The notes under the pieces: generated by a model
Told to the model about the DNA's origin: nothing
The model's database searches: none
The model's input: only the letters and a program-made list of their open reading frames with translations
Source of the DNA: Micromussa lordhowensis
Lineage: Eukaryota > Cnidaria > Anthozoa > Scleractinia > Lobophylliidae
Direction of reading: 5' to 3'
Length of the DNA stretch: 64,000 nucleotides
Assembly: GCA_964020085.1 (NCBI GenBank)
Contig: OZ026596.1
Span: forward strand, 16,417,795 to 16,481,794
Shown: one piece after another, positions 37,311-50,294 of the stretch
Position numbering within the stretch: position 1 is the stretch's first letter
Layout: the number at the start of each line of letters is the position of its first letter
Position numbers and translations under genes: made by a program

Positions 37311-38475
37311 AGGAAGCCGGAAAGACGATTAGTAGAAGGGAGCCGCCGAAAAGACGATTAGTAGAAGGGAGCCGCCGAAAAGACGATTAGTAGAAGGGAG
37401 CCAACGAAAAGACGATTAGTAGAAGGGAGCCGCCAAACAGACGATTAGTAGAACGGAGCCGCCGAAAAGACGATTAGTAGAAGGGAGCCGCCGAAAAGAC
37501 GATTAGTAGAAGGGAGCCCAGAAAGGTCGATTAGTAGAAGGGAGCCGAAACGTCGATTAGTACAAGGGAGCCGAAAAGTCGATGAGTGGAAGGGACCGGA
37601 AAAGTCCATTAGTAGAAGTGAGCCGAAAAGTCGATTAGTAGAAGTTAGAGAAAAAGTCGATTAGTAGAAGGGAACCGCCGAAAAGACGATTAGTAGAAGG
37701 TTGCCGAAAAGATGATTAGTAGAAGGGAGGCAAAAAGGCGATTAGTAGAAGGGAGCCGAAAACACGATTAGGAGCCGAAAAGACAATTAGTAGAAGGGAG
37801 CCAAAAAGACGATTAGTAAAAGGGAGCTAAAAAGACGATTAGTAGAAGGGAGCCGAAAAGACGATTAGTAGAAGGGAGGCGAAAACGGGATTAGTAGAAG
37901 GAAGCCGAAAAGACGATTAGTAGAAGGGAGCCGCCGAAAAGACGATTAGTAGAAGGGAGCCGCCGAAAAGACGATTAGTAGAAGCGAGCCAACGAAAAGA
38001 CGATTAGTAGAAGGGAGCCGCCCAAAAGACGATTAGTAGAAGGTTGCCGAAAAGACGATTAGTAGAAGGGAGGCGAAAAGGCGATTAGTAGAAGGGAGCC
38101 GAAAACACGATTAGGAGAAGGGAGCCGCCGAAAAGACGATTATTAGAAGGGAGCCGCCGAAAAGACGATTAGTAAAAGGGGGCCGCCGAAAAGACGATTA
38201 GTAGAAGGGAGCCGCCGAAAAGACAATTAGTAGAAGGGAGCCGCCAAAAAGACGATAAGTAGAAGGGAGCCGCCGAAAAGACGATTAGTAGACGGGAGCC
38301 GAAATGTCGATTAGTACAAGGGAGCCGAAAAGACCATTAGTAGAAGGGAGCCGAAAAGACGATTAGTAGAAGGGAGCCGCCGAAAAGACGATTCGTAGAA
38401 GCGAGCCAACGAAAAGACGATTAGTAGAAGGGAGCCGCCGGAAAGACGATTAGTAGAAGGGAGCCGCCAAAAAGA

Positions 38476-40233
38476 CGATTAGTAGAAGGGAGCCGCCGAA
38501 AAGACGATTAGTAGACGGGAGCCAAAAAGTCGATTAGTACAAGGCAGCCGAAAAGACCATTAGTAGAAGGGAGCCGAAAAGACGATTAGTAGAAGGGAGC
38601 CGCCGAAAAGACGATTAGTAGAAGCGAGCGAACGAAAAGACGATTAGTAGAAGGGAGCCGCCGAAAAGACGATTAGTAGAAGGAAGCCGAAAAGACGATT
38701 AGTAGAAGGGAGGCGAAAAGGGGATTAGTAAAAGAGAGCCGAAAAGACGATTAGTAGAAGGGAGCCGAAAAGACGATTAGTAGAAGGGAGGCGAAAAGGG
38801 GATTAGTAGAAGGAAGCCGAAAAGACGATTAGTAGAAGGGAGCAGCCAAAAAGACGATTAGTAGAAGGTTGCCGAAAAGCGATTAGTAGAAGGGAGCCGA
38901 AAACACGATTAGGAGAAGGGCGCCGCCGAAAAGACGATTAGTAGAAGGGAGCCGCCGAAAAGACGATTAGTAAAAGAAGGCCGCCGAAAAGACGATTAGT
39001 AGAAGGGAGCCGCCGAAAAGACAATTAGTAGAAGGGAGCCGCCAAAAAGACGATTAGTAGAAGGGAGCCGCCGAAAAGACGATTAGTAGACGGGAGCCAA
39101 AAAGTCGATTAGTACAAGGGAGCCGAAAAGACCATTAGTAGAAGGGAGCCGAAAAGACGATTAGTAGAAGGGAGCCGCCGAAAAGACGATTAGTAGAAGC
39201 GAGCCAACGAAAAGACGATTAGTAGAAGGGAGCCGCGGGAAAGACGATTAGTAGAAGGGAGCCGCCAGAAACACGATTAGTAGAAGGGAGCCGCCGAAAA
39301 GACGATTAGTAGACGGGAGCCGAAAAGTCGATAAGTACAAGGGAGCCGAAAAGACCATTAGTAGAAGGGAGCCGAAAAGACGATTAGTAGAAGGGAGCCG
39401 CCGAAAAGACGATTAGTAGAAGCGAGCCAACGAAAAGACGATTAGTAGAAGGGAGCCGCCGAAAAGACAATTAGTAGAAGGAAGCCGCCGAAAAGACGAT
39501 TAGTAGAAGGAAGCCGCGGAAAAGTCGATTAGTAGAAGGGAGCCGAAAAGTCGATTAGTACAAGGGAGCCGAAAAGTCGATGAGTGGAAAGGACCGGAAA
39601 AGTCCATTAGTAGAAGTGAGCCGAAAAGTCGATTAGTAGAAGTTAGCCAAAAAGTCGATTAGTAGATGTTCGCCGAAAAGTCGATCAGTAGAAGTTAGCC
39701 GAAAAGCCAATTAGTAGAAGTTAGCCGAAAAGTCCATTAGTAGAAGGGAGCTGAAAAGTCGATTAGTAGAAGTTAGCCAAAAAGTCGATTAGTAGAAGGG
39801 AGCCGCGGAAAAGTCGATTAGTAGAAGGGAGCCGAAAAGTCGATTAGTACAAGGGAGCCGAAAAGTCGATGAGTGGAAGGGACCGGAAAAGTTTATTAGT
39901 AGAAGTGAGCCGAAAAGTCGATTAGTAGAAGTTAGCCAAAAAGTCGATTAGTAGAAGGGAGCCGCCGAAAAGACGATTAGTAGACGGGAGCCAAAAAGTC
40001 GATTAGTACAAGGCAGCCGAAAAGTCGATGAGTGGAAGGGACCGGAAAAGTTTATTAGTAGAAGTGAGCCGAAAAGTCGATTAGTAGAAGTTAGCCAAAA
40101 AGTCGATTAGTAGAAGGGAGCCGAAAAGTCGATTAGTACAAGGGAGCCGAAAAGTCGATGAGTGGAAGGGACCGGAAAAGTTTATTAGTAGAAGTGAGCC
40201 GAAAAGTCGATTAGTAGAAGTTAGCCAAAAAGT
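38476..40233 (+). repeat. 1758-bp higher-order repeat, copy 1
   Basis: GAGCAGCCAAAAAG-type units at 38841, 40599 and 42357 are spaced exactly 1758 bp apart. This copy contains three GTTTATTAG cassettes at 39891, 40050 and 40180 (spacings 159 and 130 bp). It differs from copies 2 and 3 in having CACGATTAGGAG near 38911, AGAAGTGAGCC near 39610 and GATCAG near 39683. Confidence 0.9.
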
Positions 40234-41991
40234 CGATTAGTAGAAGGGAGCCGCCGAAAAGACGATTAGTAGACGGGAGCCACAAAGTCGATTAGTACAA
40301 GGCAGCCGAAAAGACCATTAGTAGAAGGGAGCCGAAAAGACGATTAGTAGAAGGGAGCCGCCGAAAAGACGATTAGTAGAAGCGAGCGAACGAAAAGACG
40401 ATTAGTAGAAGGGAGCCGCCGAAAAGACGATTAGTAGAAGGAAGCCGAAAAGACGATTAGTAGAAGGGAGGCGAAAAGGGGATTAGTAAAAGGGAGCCGA
40501 AAAGACGATTAGTAGAAGGGAGCCGAAAAGACGATTAGTAGAAGGGAGGCGAAAAGGGGATTAGTAGAAGGAAGCCGAAAAGACGATTAGTAGAAGGGAG
40601 CAGCCAAAAAGACGATTAGTAGAAGGTTGCCGAAAAGCGATTAGTAGAAGGGAGCCGAAAAGACGATTAGGAGAAGGGCGCCGCCGAAAAGACGATTAGT
40701 AGAAGGGAGCCGCCGAAAAGACGATTAGTAAAAGGGGGCCGCCGAAAAGACGATTAGTAGAAGGGAGCCGCCGAAAAGACAATTAGTAGAAGGGAGCCGC
40801 CAAAAAGACGATTAGTAGAAGGGAGCCGCCGAAAAGACGATTAGTAGACGGGAGCCAAAAAGTCGATTAGTACAAGGGAGCCGAAAAGACCATTAGTAGA
40901 AGGGAGCCGAAAAGACGATTAGTAGAAGGGAGCCGCCGAAAAGACGATTAGTAGAAGCGAGCCAACGAAAAGACGATTAGTAGAAGGGAGCCGCGGGAAA
41001 GACGATTAGTAGAAGGGAGCCGCCAGAAACACGATTAGTAGAAGGGAGCCGCCGAAAAGACAATTAGTAGACGGGAGCCGAAAAGTCGATAAGTACAAGG
41101 GAGCCGAAAAGACCATTAGTAGAAGGGAGCCGAAAAGACGATTAGTAGAAGGGAGCCGCCGAAAAGACGATTAGTAGAAGCGAGCCAACGAAAAGACGAT
41201 TAGTAGAAGGGAGCCGCCGAAAAGACAATTAGTAGAAGGAAGCCGCCGAAAAGACGATTAGTAGAAGGAAGCCGCGGAAAAGTCGATTAGTAGAAGGGAG
41301 CCGAAAAGTCGATTAGTACAAGGGAGCCGAAAAGTCGATGAGTGGAAAGGACCGGAAAAGTCCATTAGTAGAAATGAGCCGAAAAGTCGATTAGTAGAAG
41401 TTAGCCAAAAAGTCGATTAGTAGATGTTCGCCGAAAAGTCGATTAGTAGAAGTTAGCCGAAAAGCCAATTAGTAGAAGTTAGCCGAAAAGTCCATTAGTA
41501 GAAGGGAGCTGAAAAGTCGATTAGTAGAAGTTAGCCAAAAAGTCGATTAGTAGAAGGGAGCCGCGGAAAAGTCGATTAGTAGAAGGGAGCCGAAAAGTCG
41601 ATTAGTACAAGGGAGCCGAAAAGTCGATGAGTGGAAGGGACCGGAAAAGTTTATTAGTAGAAGTGAGCCGAAAAGTCGATTAGTAGAAGTTAGCCAAAAA
41701 GTCGATTAGTAGAAGGGAGCCGCCGAAAAGACGATTAGTAGACGGGAGCCAAAAAGTCGATTAGTACAAGGCAGCCGAAAAGTCGATGAGTGGAAGGGAC
41801 CGGAAAAGTTTATTAGTAGAAGTGAGCCGAAAAGTCGATTAGTAGAAGTTAGCCAAAAAGTCGATTAGTAGAAGGGAGCCGAAAAGTCGATTAGTACAAG
41901 GGAGCCGAAAAGTCGATGAGTGGAAGGGACCGGAAAAGTTTATTAGTAGAAGTGAGCCGAAAAGTCGATTAGTAGAAGTTAGCCAAAAAGT
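40234..41991 (+). repeat. 1758-bp higher-order repeat, copy 2
   Basis: Directly follows copy 1 with the same unit order. It shares private changes with copy 3 and not with copy 1: GACGATTAGGAG near 40667, GACAATTAGTAGACGGG near 41058, and AGAAATGAGCC near 41370. Confidence 0.9.
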
Positions 41992-43500
41992 CGATTAGTA
42001 GAAGGGAGCCGCCGAAAAGACGATTAGTAGACGGGAGCCACAAAGTCGATTAGTACAAGGCAGCCGAAAAGACCATTAGTAGAAGGGAGCCGAAAAGACG
42101 ATTAGTAGAAGGGAGCCGCCGAAAAGACGATTAGTAGAAGCGAGCGAACGAAAAGACGATTAGTAGAAGGGAGCCGCCGAAAAGACGATTAGTAGAAGGA
42201 AGCCGAAAAGACGATTAGTAGAAGGGAGGCGAAAAGGGGATTAGTAAAAGGGAGCCGAAAAGACGATTAGTAGAAGGGAGCCGAAAAGACGATTAGTAGA
42301 AGGGAGGCGAAAAGGGGATTAGTAGAAGGAAGCCGAAAAGACGATTAGTAGAAGGGAGCAGCCAAAAAGACGATTAGTAGAAGGTTGCCGAAAAGCGATT
42401 AGTAGAAGGGAGCCGAAAAGACGATTAGGAGAAGGGCGCCGCCGAAAAGACGATTAGTAGAAGGGAGCCGCCGAAAAGACGATTAGTAAAAGGGGGCCGC
42501 CGAAAAGACGATTAGTAGAAGGGAGCCGCCGAAAAGACAATTAGTAGAAGGGAGCCGCCAAAAAGACGATTAGTAGAAGGGAGCCGCCGAAAAGACGATT
42601 AGTAGACGGGAGCCAAAAAGTCGATTAGTACAAGGGAGCCGAAAAGACCATTAGTAGAAGGGAGCCGAAAAGACGATTAGTAGAAGGGAGCCGCCGAAAA
42701 GACGATTAGTAGAAGCGAGCCAACGAAAAGACGATTAGTAGAAGGGAGCCGCGGGAAAGACGATTAGTAGAAGGGAGCCGCCAGAAACACGATTAGTAGA
42801 AGGGAGCCGCCGAAAAGACAATTAGTAGACGGGAGCCGAAAAGTCGATAAGTACAAGGGAGCCGAAAAGACCATTAGTAGAAGGGAGCCGAAAAGACGAT
42901 TAGTAGAAGGGAGCCGCCGAAAAGACGATTAGTAGAAGCGAGCCAACGAAAAGACGATTAGTAGAAGGGAGCCGCCGAAAAGACAATTAGTAGAAGGAAG
43001 CCGCCGAAAAGACGATTAGTAGAAGGAAGCCGCGGAAAAGTCGATTAGTAGAAGGGAGCCGAAAAGTCGATTAGTACAAGGGAGCCGAAAAGTCGATGAG
43101 TGGAAAGGACCGGAAAAGTCCATTAGTAGAAATGAGCCGAAAAGTCGATTAGTAGAAGTTAGCCAAAAAGTCGATTAGTAGATGTTCGCCGAAAAGTCGA
43201 TTAGTAGAAGTTAGCCGAAAAGCCAATTAGTAGAAGTTAGCCGAAAAGTCCATTAGTAGAAGGGAGCTGAAAAGTCGATTAGTAGAAGTTAGCCAAAAAG
43301 TCGATTAGTAGAAGGGAGCCGCGGAAAAGTCGATTAGTAGAAGGGAGCCGAAAAGTCGATTAGTACAAGGGAGCCGAAAAGTCGATGAGTGGAAGGGACC
43401 GGAAAAGTTTATTAGTAGAAGTGAGCCGAAAAGTCGATTAGTAGAAGTTAGCCAAAAAGTCGATTAGTAGAAGGGAGCCGCCGAAAAGACGATTAGTAGA
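41992..43500 (+). repeat. 1758-bp higher-order repeat, copy 3 (0.86 of a unit)
   Basis: Matches copy 2 at a shift of 1758 bp up to 43500. At 43501 it has A where 41743 has C, and the sequence then continues into the next block (GGTTGCC unit). It carries all three changes that set copy 2 apart from copy 1, so copies 2 and 3 arose from the latest duplication step. Confidence 0.9.
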
Positions 43501-43865
43501 AGGTTGCCGAAAAGACGATTAGTAGAAGGGAGGCGAAAAGGCGATTAGTAGAAGGGAGCCGAAAACACGATTAGGAGAAGGGAGCCGCCGAACACACGAT
43601 TAGTAGAAGGGAGCCGCCGAAAAGACGATTAGTAAAAGGGAGCCGAAAAGACGATTAGTAGAAGGGAGCTGAAAAGACGATTAGTAAAAGGGGGCCGCCG
43701 AAAAGACGATTAGTAGAAGGGAGCCGCCGAAAAGACGATTAGTAGAAGGGAGCCAAAAAGACGATTAGTAAAAGGGAACCGAAAAGACAATTAGTAGAAG
43801 GGAGCCGAAAAGACGATTAGTAGAAGGGAGGCGAAAAGGGGATTAGTAGAAGGAAGCCGAAAAGA

Positions 43866-46800
43866 CGATTAGGAGAAGGGAACCGCCGAAAAGACGATTA
43901 GTAGAAGGGAGCCGCCGAAAAGACGATTAGTAGAAGGGAGGCGAAAAGGCGATTAGGAGAAGGGAGCCGAAAACACGATTAGGAGAAGGGAGCCGCCGAA
44001 AACACGATTAGTAGAAGGGAGCCGCCGAAAAGACGATTAGTAAAAGGGGGCCGCCGAAAAGACAATGAGTAGAAGGGAGCCGCCGAAAAGACGATTAGTA
44101 AAAGGGGGCCGCCAAAAAGACAATTAGTAGAAGGGAGCCGCCAAAAAGACAATTAGTAGAAGGAAGCCGCCGAAAAGACGATTAGTAGAAGGGAGCAGAA
44201 AAGTCGATTAGTACAAGGGAGCCGAAAAGACGATTAGTAGAAGGGAGCCGAAAAGACGATTAGTAGAAGGGAGGCGAAAAGGGGATTAGTAAAAGGGAGC
44301 CGAAAAGACGATTAGTAGAAGGGAGCTGAAAAGACGATTAGTAAAAGGGGGCGGCCGAAAAGACGATTAGTAGAAGGGAGCCGCCGAAAAGACGATTAGT
44401 AGAAGGGAGCCGAAAAGACGATTAGTAAAAGGGAGCCGAAAAGACTATTAGTAGAAGGGAGCCGAAAAGACGATTAGTAGAAGGGAGCCGAAAAGGGGAT
44501 TAGTAGAAGGAAGCAGAAAAGACGATTAGTAGAAGGGAGCCGCCGAAAAGACGATTGGTAGAAGGGAGCCGCCGAAAAGACGATTAGTAGAAGGGAGCCA
44601 ACGAAAAGACGATTAGTAGAAGGGAGCCGCCGAAAAGACGATTAGTAGAAGGGAGCCGCCGAAAAGACGATTAGTAGAAGGGAGCCGCCGAAAAGAGGAT
44701 TAGTAGAAGGGAGCCGCGGAAAAGTCGATTAGTACAAGGGAGCCGAAAAGTCGATGAGTGGAAGGGACCAGAAAAGTCCATTAGTAGAAGTGAGCCGAAA
44801 AGTCGATTAGTAGAAGTTAGCCAAAAGTCGATTAGTAGATGTTCGCCGAAAAGTCGATTAGTAGAAGTTAGCCGAAAAGCCGATTAGTAGAAGTTAGCCG
44901 AAAAGTCCATTAGTAGAAGGGAGTCGAAAAGTCGATTAGTAGAAGTTAGCCAAAAAGTCGATTAGTAGAAGGGAGCCAAAAACTCGATTAGTAGAAGGGA
45001 GCCGAAAAGTCGATTAGTAGAAGGGAGCCGAAAAGTCGATTAGTAGAAGGGAGCCGAAAAGTTGATTAGTAAAAGGGAGCCGAAAAGTCGATTAGTAGAA
45101 GGGAGCCGAAAAGACGATTAGGAGAAGGGAGCCGAAAAGACGATTAGTAGAAGGTAGCCGAAAAGACGATTAGTAGAAGGGAGCCGAAAAGACGATTAGT
45201 AGAAGGGAGCCGCAAAGACGATTAGTAGAAGGGAGCCGGCAAGACGATGAGTAGAAGGTAGCCGAACACACAATTAGGAGAAGGGAGACGAAAAGACGAT
45301 TAGTAGAAGTTAGCCGAAAAGACAATTAGTAGAAGGGAGCCGAGAAACCGATTAGTAGAAGGGAGCCGCCGAAGAGACGATTAGTAGAAGGGAGCCGCCG
45401 AAAAGACGATTAATAGAAGGGAGCCGAAAAAATGATTAGTAGAAGGGAGGCAAAAAGGCGATTTGTAGAAGGGAGCCAAAACACGATTAGTAGAAGGGAG
45501 CCGCGGAAAAGACGATTAGTAAAAAGGGAGCCGCTGAGAAGACAATTAGTAGAAGGGAGCCGCCAAAAAGACGATTAGTAGAAGGGAGCCGAAAAGACGA
45601 TTAGTAAAAGGGAGCCGAAAAGACGATTAGTAGAAGGGAGCCGAAAAGACGATTAGTAGAAGGGAGGCGAAAACGGGATTACTAGAAGGAAGCCGAAAAG
45701 ACGATTAGTAGAAGGGAGCCGCCGAAAAGACGATTAGTAGAAGGGAGCCGCCGAAAAGACGATTAGTAGAAGGGAGCCGAAAAAATGATTAGTAGAAGGG
45801 AGGCGAAAAGGCGATTAGTAGAAGGGAGCCGCCGAAAAGACGATTAGTAGAAGGGAGCCGAAAAAATGATTAGTAGAAGGGAGGCGAAAAGGCGATTAGT
45901 AGAAGGGAGCCAAAAACACGATAAGTAGAAGGGAGCCGCCGAAAAGACGATTAGTAAAAAGGGAGCCGCCGAGAAGACAATTAGTAGAAGGGAGCCGCCG
46001 AAAAGACGATTAGTAGAAGGGAGCCGAAAAAAAGATTAGTAGAAGGGAGGCGAAAAGGCGATTAGTAGAAGGGAGCCAAAAACACGATTAGTAGAAGGGA
46101 GCCGCCGAAAAGACGATTAGTAAAAAGGGAGCCGCCGAGAAGACAATTAGTAGAAGGGAGCCGCCAAAAAGACGATTAGTAGAAGGGAGCCGAAAAGACG
46201 ATTAGTAAAAGGGAGCCGAAAAGACGATTAGTAGAAGGGAGCCGAAAAGACGATTAGTAGAAGGGAGGCGAAAAGGGGATTAGTAGAAGGAAGCCGAAAA
46301 GACGATTAGTAGAAGGGAGCCGCCGAAAAGTCAATTAGTAGAAGGGAGCCGAAAAGTCGATTAGTAGAATGGAGCCGAAAAGTCGATTAGTAGAAGTTAG
46401 CCGAAAAGTCGATTAGTAGAAGGGAGCCGAAAAGACGATTAGGAGAAGAGAGCCGAAAAGACGATTAGTAGAAGGTAGCCGAAAAGACGATTAGTAGAAG
46501 GGAGCCGAAAAGACGATTAGTACAAGAATGCCGCAAAGACGATTAGTAGAAGGGAGCTGCAAAGAGGATTAGTAGAAGGTAGCCGAAAACACAATTAGTA
46601 GAAGGGAGCCGAAAAGACGATTAGTAGAAGTTAGCCCAAAAGACGATTAGTAGAAGGGAGCTGAGAAACCGATTAGTAGAACGGAGCCGCCGAAGAGACG
46701 ATTAGTAGAAGGGAGCCGCCGAAAAGACGATTAGTAGAAGGGAGCCGGAAAAACGATTAGTAGAAGAGAGGCGAAAAGGGGATTAGTAGAAGGGAGCCGC

Positions 46801-48056
46801 CGAAAAGACGATAAGTAGAAGGGAGCCGCCGAAAAGACAATTAGTAGAAGGGAGCCGAAAAGACTATTAGTAAAAGGGAGCCGAAAACACGATTAGTGGA
46901 AGGGAGCCGAAAAGACGATTAGTAGAAGGGAGCCGAAAAGGGGATTAGTAGAAGGAAGCCGAAAAGACGATTAGTAGAAGGGAGCCGCCGAAAAGACGAT
47001 TAGTAGAAGGGAGCCGCCGAAAAGACGATTAGTAGAAGGGAGCCAACGAAAAGACGATTAGTAGAAGGGAGCCGCCGAAAAGACGATTAGTAGAAGGGAG
47101 CCAGAGAAAAGACGATTAGTAGAAGGGAGCCGCCGAAAAGACGATTAGTAGAAGGGAGCCGCGGAAAAGTCGATTAGTAGAAGGGAGCCGAAAAGTCGAT
47201 TAGTACAAGGGAGCCGAAAAGTCGCTTAGTAGAAGTTAGCCGAAAAGACGATTAGTAGAAGGGAGCCGCCGAAAAGACGATTAGTAAAAGGGGGCCGCCG
47301 AAAAGACGATTAGTAGAAGGGAGCCGCCGAAAAGACGATTAGTAGAAGGGAGCCGAAAAGTCGATTAGTACAAGGGAGCCGAAAAGACGATTAGTAGAAG
47401 GGAGCCGAAAAGACGATTAGTAGAAGGGAGGCGAAAAGGGGATTAGTAAAAGGGAGCCGAAAAGACGATTAGTAGAAGGGAGCCGAAAAGACGATTAGTA
47501 AAAGGGGGCCGCCGAAAAGACGATTAGTAGAAGGGAGCCGCCGAAAAGACGATTAGTAGAAGGGAGCCGAAAAGACGATTAGTAAAAGGGAGCCGAAAAG
47601 ACGATTAGTAGAAGGGAGCCGAAAAGACGATTAGTAGAAGGGAGGCGAAAAGGGGATTAGTAGAAGGAAGCCGAAAAGACGATTAGTAGAAGGAAGCCGC
47701 CGAAAAGAATATTAGTTGAAGGGAGCCGCCGAAAAGACGATTAGTAGAAGCGAGCGAACGAAAAGACGATTAGTAGAAGGGAGCCGCCGAAAAGACGATT
47801 AGTAGAAGGTTGCCGAAAAGACGATTAGTAGAAGGGAGGCAAAAAGGCGATTAGTAGAAGGGAGCCGAAAACACGATTAGGAGAAGGGAGCCGCCGAAAA
47901 GACGATTAGTAGAAGGGAGCCGCCGAAAAGACGATTAGTAAAAGGTGGCCGCCGAAAAGACGATTAGTAGAAGGGAGCCGCCGAAAAGACAATTAGTAGA
48001 AGGGAGCCGCCAAAAAGACGGTTAGTATAAGGGAGCCGCCGAAAAGACGATTAGTA
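43866..48056 (+). repeat. 4.19-kb duplicated block, copy 1
   Basis: Aligns to 51696-55886 at a constant offset of 7830. I saw no difference or indel at the points checked, including rare variants such as ACAAGAATGCC (46524), GCCGGCAAG (45237), GAATATTAG (47707) and GACGGTTAG (48018). To the left the match continues to about 43500 at an offset of 7714, so this copy lacks 116 bp (four 29-bp units) near 43866. Confidence 0.92.
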
Positions 48057-48541
48057 GAAGGGAGCCGAAAAGACGATTAGTAAAAGGGAGCCGAAAAGAC
48101 GATTAGTAGAAGGGAGGCGAAAAGGGGATTAGTAGAAGGAAGCCGAAAAGACGATTAGTAGAAGGAAGCCGCCGAAAAGACGATTAGTAGAAGGGAGCCG
48201 CCGAAAAGACGATTAGTAGAAGCGAGCGACCGAAAAGACGATTAGTAGAAGGGAGCCGCCGAAAAGACGATTAGTAGAAGGTTGCCGAAAAGACGATTAG
48301 TAGAAGGGAGGCGAAAAGGCGATTACTAGAAGGGAGCCGAAAACACGATTAGGAGGAGGGAGCCGCCGAAAAGACGATTAGTAGAAGGGAGCAGCCGAAA
48401 AGACGATTAGTAAAAGGGGGCCGCCGAAAAGTAGAAGGGAGCCGAAAACACGATTAGGAGAAGGGAGCCGCCGAAAAGACGATTAGTAGAAGGGAGCCGC
48501 CGAAAAGACGATTAGTAAAAGGGGGCCGCCGAAAAGACGAT

Positions 48542-49312
48542 TAGTAGAAGGGAGCCGCGGAAGAGACGATTAGTAGAAGGGAGCCGCCGAAGAGACGATT
48601 AGTAGAAGGGAGCCGCCGAAAAGACGACTAGTAGAAGGGAGCCACCGAAAAAACGATTAGTAGAAGGGAGCCGCCGAAAACACGGTTAGTACAAGGGAGC
48701 CGCCGAAAAGACAATTACTAGAAGGGAGCCACCGAAAAGACGATTGGAAGAAGAGAGCCGCCGAAAAGCCGATAAGTAGAAGGAAGCCGCCGAAAAGACG
48801 ATTAGTAGAAGGGAGCTGCCGAAAAGACGATTAGTAGAAGGGAGCCGAAAAGACGATTAGTAAAAGGGAGCCGAAAAGACGATTAGTAGAAGGGAGGCGA
48901 AAAGGGGATTAGTAGAAGGAAGCCGAAAAGACGATAAGTAGAAGGGAGCCGCCGAAAAGACGATTAGTAGAAGGGAGCCGCCGAAAAGACGATTAGTAGA
49001 AGCGAGCCAACGAAAAGACGATTAGTAGAAGGGAGCCGCCGAAAAGACGATTAGTAGAAGGTTGCCGAAAAGACGATTAGTAGAAGGGAGCCGAAAACAC
49101 GATTAGGAGAAGGGAGCCGCCGAAAAGACGATTAGTAGAAGGGAGCCGCCGAAAAGACGATTAGTAAAAGGGGGCCGCCGAAAAGACGATTAGTAGAAGG
49201 GAGCCGCCGAAAAGACAATTAGTAGAAGGGAGCCGCCAAAAAGACGATTAGTAGAAGGGAGCCGCCGAAAAGACGATTAGTAGACGGGAGCCAAAAAGTC
49301 GATTAGTACAAG
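48542..49312 (+). repeat. 0.77-kb duplicated block, copy 2
   Basis: Partner of 7895-8665, with the same order of rare units (CTAG variant at 48628). One visible change is GCCGATAAG near 48768, where the left copy has GACGATAAG. It lies immediately right of an out-of-register junction near 48430. Confidence 0.85.
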
Positions 49313-50294
49313 GAAGCCGAAAAGACGATAAGTAGAAGGGAGCCGCCGAAAAGACGATTAGTAAAAGGGGGCCGCCGAAAAGACAATTAGTAGAAGGGAG
49401 CCGCCAAAAAGACGATTAGTAGAAGGGAGCCGCCGAAAAGACGATTAGTAGAAGGGAGCCGAAAAGTCGATTAGTACAAGGGAGCCGAAAAGACGATTAG
49501 TAGAAGGGAGCCGAAAAGACGATTAGTAGAAGGGAGGCGAAAAGGGGATTAGTAAAAGGGAGCCGAAAAGACGATTAGTAGAAGGGAGCTGAAAAGACGA
49601 TTAGTAAAAGGGGGCGGCCGAAAAGACGATTAGTAGAAGGGAGCCGCCGAAAAGACGATTAGTAGAAGGGAGCCGAAAAGACGATTAGTAAAAGGGAGCC
49701 GAAAAGACTATTAGTAGAAGGGAGCCGAAAAGACGATTAGTAGAAGGGAGCCGAAAAGGGGATTAGTAGAAGGAAGCCGAAAAGACGATTAGTAGAAGGG
49801 AGCCGCAAAGACGATTAGTAGAAGGGAGCCGCAAAGATGATTAGTAGAAGGTAGCTGAAAACACAATTAGTAGAAGGGAGCCGATAAGACGATTAGTAGA
49901 AGTTAGCCGAAAAGACAATTAGTAGAAGGGAGCCGAGAAACCGATTAGTAGAAGGGAGCCGCCGAAGAGACGATTAGTAGAAGGGAGCCGCCGAAAAGAC
50001 GATTAGTAGAAGGGAGCCGAAAAAATGATTAGTAGAAGGCAGGCGAAAAGGCGATTAGTAGAAGGGAGCCAAAAACACGATGAGTAGAAGGGAGCCGCCG
50101 AAAAGACGATTAGTAAAAAGGGAGCCGCCGAGAAGACAATTAGTAGAAGGGAGCCGCCGAAAAGACGATTAGTAGAAGCGAGCAAACGAAAAGACGATTA
50201 GTAGAAGCGAGCAAACGAAAAGACAATTAGTAGAAGGGAGCCGCCAAAAAGACGATTAGTAGAAGGGAGCCGCCGAAAAGACGATTAGTAGACG

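Noticed and set aside
50003..50185. A 60-codon open reading frame on the - strand
   Set aside because: It is a frame through about six satellite units that stays open because of chance variants. It begins at a TTG codon and ends at the TAA found in the core of a unit. It has no ribosome-binding site and no similarity beyond repeated runs of the unit. Neighbouring copies of the same stretch do not keep it open.
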